Assembly: GCF_002775205.1 (NCBI RefSeq)
Contig: NC_036454.1
Span: 30,206,780-30,270,779 of the forward strand
Length of the DNA: 64,000 bases
Direction of reading: 5' to 3'
DNA from: Xiphophorus maculatus
Lineage: Eukaryota > Chordata > Actinopteri > Cyprinodontiformes > Poeciliidae
In this document: piece after piece, positions 60,469 through 64,000 of the stretch
How positions within the stretch are numbered: the stretch's first letter is position 1
How the letters are laid out: every line of letters starts with the position of its first letter
Notes under the pieces: generated by a model
Seen by the model: only the letters and a program-made list of their open reading frames with translations
Databases searched by the model: none
Told to the model about the DNA's origin: nothing
Position numbers and translations under genes: made by a program

Positions 60469-61173
60469 ATGTCACTCATTCTGTCTATGACATCACTGGC
60501 GGCTGCCTTTGTATTCCCAGATTCCACAGAGAAATTCATTTGCAGTTTGAACCAGAGAGAAAAGATGGAAGAACAAAATTTTTTGTTGACAAAAATTACC
60601 AATTTACAGATGGACCACAGCAAGATGCAGAAGGAGAACCAAGAGCTTCAGATAATCGTGGAAAGTCTGAGGATTAAACTGGAGCGACTTAACAGAACGG
60701 ACGAGACACACAACTGGCTAAAGGAAAATAAAATACTTATAAATTCAAATGCATATTACAAGAAACAAATCAGAAAAATTCCTCTGGACCTGGAGAAAGC
60801 AAATGCAACTATACTACAACTAAGATGTGATTATGAAGACAAATTAAGAAGAAAACATACACTGGAAGAGGAACAGAAAAAAGTGAGCCGAACTGTAGCG
60901 GCCGATTTAAGAGCAAAAACAGAAAAAATCGAGTGGCTAGAGAGAGAAAATGGAGAGTTAAATAAAGAGATTGTAGCGCTGAAGATAAAAAATGAGAGGA
61001 TCAAATCCAGGGTGGCAGAAAAAAGCAAAGATGTCCAGCAAAGGGAAGAACCGGTCAGGGAAAATATCCAGGAAGAGAAACCATCAGCATGTCAGAGAGT
61101 AGGGAGAATTTTTATGAATATGTACAATTCAGGAACGTTGCGGTATTGGGTGCCACCCTGGATTTTTTTTTAA
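60469..61173 (+). CDS. Unrecognised coiled-coil protein, copy B
   Basis: Intact 234-aa ORF (202 aa from the internal ATG at 60565). It differs from copy A at three residues only, all near the start: NQRE for NQRA, KITN for KINN and LQMD for LQKD. The rest of the coding sequence appears identical, including the coiled coil and the terminal block with GTLRYWVPPWIFF. Flanks are also shared. Two intact copies mean either both are recent or the reading frame is maintained. Function is unknown to me. Confidence 0.65.
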   Translation: MSLILSMTSLAAAFVFPDSTEKFICSLNQREKMEEQNFLLTKITNLQMDHSKMQKENQELQIIVESLRIKLERLNRTDETHNWLKENKILINSNAYYKKQIRKIPLDLEKANATILQLRCDYEDKLRRKHTLEEEQKKVSRTVAADLRAKTEKIEWLERENGELNKEIVALKIKNERIKSRVAEKSKDVQQREEPVRENIQEEKPSACQRVGRIFMNMYNSGTLRYWVPPWIFF

Positions 61174-62234
61174 CAGAAAAGGATATTTTGGGTTGCTGGA
61201 AATGTTGCAGGGTATGATACTGTTGGATCTGGTCGTTTTGATTACCTGCAGTTGTTTGCGTCTCGATTGGTTTTGTCGTGTCTCGATTGGTTTTGTCTGT
61301 TTTGATTATCTACAACTGAGAGTAAATTCTCTTTTAAAAGAAAAGCGTGAATGAGTTGATCGCGTTCGCGTTAAAAGAAATCCTGTGTAAGAAACGCTGT
61401 GAATCCTGGGGTCTAACAGCTGAAACTAAACGGCTTTAACTTTATGCTGTTGTGATGATAATTGGATGGCGGAGTCCAGCGAGCAGCCGCTTAAATCCGT
61501 CTTAAAAGTTTCATTCGGTAAAAAAAAGGGCGGCGGAGTCCTGCGTGAAGACGCTTCAGCTCCATAACTGAAGTGTGATTGGAGGTATAAACACCTTTAG
61601 GTATTTTATCTCATTTAAAGTAACGGGTTTGGAAGGAGCAAACCAATTGTGGATGCAGAGGCAAGAATCCTCCACTGGTTAGAGTCCAAGAAAGGATTAC
61701 CACGATTGGTATTTTTAATTGTTACCCACTATAAAAAGAAACCAGTTTTTAGAACAGCCTAGGTGTTGACAAACTGGTCTAAATTGTTTAAAATGGGTAA
61801 AAATAGCAGGAAGTGGAGAGAAGTGTTTCAATATGTGTTCGTTTAATTTCTTTTATAAATGAATTCATTTAAATTGTCCGGAATGGTAGAAAAATAACTG
61901 CAGTACTGGAGAATACACAGCAGATGGCGGCATAGCAACCATTGAACGAATTACTGCTTTATAGTTCAACAGTAAATGTAAATCAAAAGATTAACAGCAG
62001 TGAAAATATTGGGAGTGTGTTGAAGGGCAGGACCCTGATAAAATACAAAATATCTGAATAAATGGATAGTAAAGTACAGGAAAAAAGGTCAATTAAATAC
62101 TAAAATAGAACGAGAACTATAGGATAAAATGATAAACGAAAGAAAGAGCCAAGAAATTAAGAAAACAGAAGATTGTGATGACAATGTGTTGGCAAATAAA
62201 TAGATGACTAAATGAAAAACTAACTAAATAAATA

Positions 62235-62279
62235 CAGGAATAAGTAGATGAATATAATAAAAATTATATTCATTCCTGT
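62235..62279. repeat. Inverted repeat at the right edge of unit B
   Basis: CAGGAAT and TGAATATA on the left face TATATTCA and TTCCTG on the right around an AT-rich loop. The edge of A/B homology falls inside the left arm, so a hairpin may have promoted the break. Confidence 0.6.
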
Positions 62280-63047
62280 AACAGACAGGAATGTGAAACA
62301 CAAGAAAGGGGAATATGAAAGTTTTTTAAGAAGGAAAAGGATGAGCAAACTTTAAACAGTTAAAGTTTCATAGAAAGAAAAATAATGATGAAAACTACTA
62401 GCTCATGGTTTGCAGGAATTAACAAACTGAGTAGTAGGTTTGGTAAGTAGGCATATGTGGTGATTTAGAAATAAGGAGAAAGGCAAGGAGCAAGTGAGTC
62501 AAAGTGAGAGAATGGAAAGATGATTTGAACAAATATCAAATTAAAATGATCATTGTGCTCAAGGTTGCTCTCATAGCAGTTTGGAAGAACTTAATAACTG
62601 GAAATAGAAAATAGAGAAACAGCTAAAATGCTTTGCATGGTCCAAAGGATGTTTATAAAAATCTGAGTAATAATTATATAGAATTATAAGAATTAAAAAA
62701 TTAAAACCCAACAAGCTGCAGCTGATTCTGGACATCTTAACATTCTTTTTAATAATGAACAAAACTTTATTAAGATAGAGAAATATTAAATCTACAGGAC
62801 TTACTTTTAATTGATTCAGTGAAACTAAAACTAACTCTCTTGGTAGATAGTAATTGATCAAACAGAGGAGCACATAGCCTTCATGGATTTCAAATGCACC
62901 ATTAGCTCTGCTCCTGAAACCTTTATTTTTATTGCCAATATAAAACAAAAGCAAATGTTTGCAGTCCAGTTTAAAGAATCCAAAACAGATTACAGTTTCT
63001 CTGGCTACAAGATCAATGTACCAATGGGCTGTTTGCACCTGCTGCGC
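62257..63047. other. Spacer before unit C
   Basis: AT-rich DNA without a recognised gene. Bases 62700-62830 are related, in inverted orientation, to 54930-55075 in the A-B spacer, sharing the 19-mer GTAAGTCCTGTAGATTTAA. A 161-codon minus-strand frame (62571-63056) has no recognised domain and I treat it as chance. Confidence 0.45.
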
Positions 63048-63068
63048 TGACGTCACAATCGCATGCGC
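63048..63068. promoter_or_regulatory. CRE and NRF1-like sites
   Basis: A full palindromic cAMP-response element TGACGTCA (63048-63055) lies 5 bases before GCATGCGC (63061-63068), the core of an NRF1 site. Such pairs mark CpG promoters. It stands 160 bases upstream of the THAP-like exon and may be that gene's former promoter (inference). Confidence 0.45.
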
Positions 63069-63073
63069 AAATA

Positions 63074-63075
<2 letters not shown>

Positions 63076-63133
<58 letters not shown>
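63076..63133. repeat. 58-base poly-C run
   Basis: An uninterrupted C homopolymer (G on the minus strand) of exceptional length for a vertebrate genome. It could be genuine, with i-motif or quadruplex potential, or a sequencing or assembly artefact. Confidence 0.95.
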
Positions 63134-63229
63134 AGCGCTTTGAGTTACCATGACAACTAGAAAAGACAAAGTCTTATTTCAGACGCAAATAAAACAATAC
63201 TATGAACATTGCTGTCTTCCTAATATAAT

Positions 63230-63383
63230 GGGCTTTTAAGTTTTCATGGATTTCCAAACGATCCTGAATTAAGAAGACGGTGGCTTGTAAATATTCGTCG
63301 CTACCAGTTAAAGCTAATGCAGCACAGCAAAGTTTACAGCCTTCACTTCACTCTGGATCAACTTCTTCAGCCTAAAGAAGAAG
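63230..63383 (+). pseudogene. Degenerate THAP zinc-finger exon
   Basis: The frame reads GLLSFHGFPNDPELRRRWLV, then NIRRYQLKLMQHSKVYSLHF and TLDQLLQPKEEGK, the signature of a THAP DNA-binding domain (FPxDPxLRxxW then a C-x2-H-F end). The usual Cys of CSLHF is Tyr (VYSLHF). The N-terminal Cys pair (HCCLPN, about 63207-63224) is in another frame with a stop between, so the zinc site is broken. A good splice donor (AAG|GTAAAG) follows at 63383. THAP exons are found in host THAP genes and in P-element-like transposons; I cannot tell which. Confidence 0.65.
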
Positions 63384-63442
63384 GTAAAGGAGCCTCCTGT
63401 GTTATTTCCATGGACTCACTTCTGTATTCAGCCTGAAAGAGA

Positions 63443-63450
63443 GTTTATGG
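63443..63450. other. 8-bp target-site duplication, left side
   Basis: GTTTATGG directly before the hAT left end at 63451 equals the 8 bases directly after the hAT right end in copies A (48820-48827) and B (59447-59454). This is the length expected for a hAT insertion. Confidence 0.8.
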
Positions 63451-64000
63451 CAGGGGTGTCCAAACTTTTTGCAAAGAGGGCCAGATTTGATAAAGTGAAG
63501 ATGCTCGGGGGCCAATAGTTTGCTCGGACATTTTTTAACTACAAAAGTTTCATGCAAATACACACTGTTATAAAAGAATTTTCATTGTCACAATTATCTT
63601 TATTTTTCAAATGACAAAATAACCAAATATAAGCCACTCAGGCAAATGAGAACAACTCTAAAAACCCAAATTCTGCCTTTCATTCATATCTGGAGAGTCA
63701 GATAACATTGAACAAACTGTATGAAATACCTTAAATTTACATGAGTTTAAAAATATCTTTGCCTCAAGAACATTTTAAACAGGAGTTATAAGTAATGCAA
63801 AGTTGTCTATTATTATTAAATCTTAAAACAAGTGAATTTTGCTCTTGTCATTTACAATATCTTTCAGAAAGTAATAGTTTGTCACATCTACAGGTTCATA
63901 ACATCAACAGTAATAACCAAATCTTACTCAAGAGTTTAATAAAATTAAGTGCCATAAATGTTCGATTCGCTCTTCACTGCTGATAGTGACAGACGTTGCC
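63451..64000 (-). mobile_element. hAT transposon / unit C, runs off the window
   Basis: Third copy, starting with the complete left terminal repeat CAGGGGTGTCCAAACT and following copy A closely to the window end. The right end, transposase remnant and any third coiled-coil ORF lie outside. Confidence 0.88.

Larger units (their letters stand above)
58200..62256. repeat. Segmental duplication, unit B
   Basis: Counterpart of 47573-51630 at an offset of 10626-10627 bases. Differences seen include one T lost near 60030, one A gained in the A-run near 60411, and single-base changes near 60077, 60562, 60600 and 60611. Its left edge is cut by the LTR, which removes the first 26 bases of the hAT element. 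On the right it ends at GAATATA and runs into a small inverted repeat (62235-62279). Confidence 0.92.

Noticed and set aside
62571..63056. 161-codon minus-strand open frame
   Set aside because: Low-complexity, Leu/Ile/Phe-rich translation of AT-rich DNA with no domain, no codon signal and partial relation to repeat DNA elsewhere. Treated as chance.
62959..63153. Open frame with a polyproline tract
   Set aside because: The proline run is the translated poly-C homopolymer, not a protein feature.
1..64000. CRISPR array, operon or prokaryotic system
   Set aside because: No regularly spaced direct repeats with unique spacers, and all real genes are spliced vertebrate genes.

Overview
The window is vertebrate nuclear DNA, almost certainly from a ray-finned fish. 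Genes are split by GT-AG introns, base composition is AT-rich, and microsatellites, small terminal-inverted-repeat transposons and LINE remnants are dense. Three intact genes lie in the order vps37b, abcb9, ogfod2. That is the order and orientation I remember for the human 12q24.31 neighbourhood (VPS37B, ABCB9, OGFOD2), so this is a conserved syntenic block. I see no rRNA, tRNA, CRISPR or bacterial-type feature.

Layout. Bases 1-7.4 kb are gene-poor: a cluster of nested hairpins, a GCCCAT-type minisatellite and a frameshifted copy of an unrecognised coiled-coil family. vps37b (ESCRT-I subunit, 4 coding exons) occupies 7704-22553 on the minus strand. abcb9 (TAPL-type peptide transporter, 11 coding exons, 801 aa) occupies 25507-36373 on the minus strand. 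Between abcb9 and ogfod2 sits an 8-exon minus-strand gene (39071-43392) encoding a retroelement-type integrase. It keeps the HHCC zinc finger and the first catalytic Asp, but the other two catalytic acids are changed, which is what a domesticated GIN-type gene would look like. ogfod2 (2-oxoglutarate/Fe(II) dioxygenase, 7 exons, 351 aa) runs on the plus strand from 44462 to 46950, head-to-head with the integrase gene.

From 47.5 kb to the end the window is a young repeat complex. A segment of about 4.06 kb appears twice and is nearly identical (47573-51630 and 58200-62256). A third copy begins at 63451 and runs off the end. Each full copy carries a decayed hAT transposon and an intact single-exon ORF for the coiled-coil family, whose C-terminus reads GTLRYW(V/L)PPWIF. 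Between the first two copies lies 6.6 kb of AC-rich, non-coding DNA ending in an LTR with an adjacent proline-tRNA-like primer-binding site on the minus strand. Before the third copy lie a 58-base poly-C run, a CRE/NRF1-like site pair and a degenerate THAP zinc-finger exon.

Functionally, vps37b (endosomal sorting) and abcb9 (lysosomal peptide import) both act on the endolysosomal system, but their linkage is ancient synteny, not an operon. The two least familiar items are the integrase-derived gene and the small coiled-coil family.
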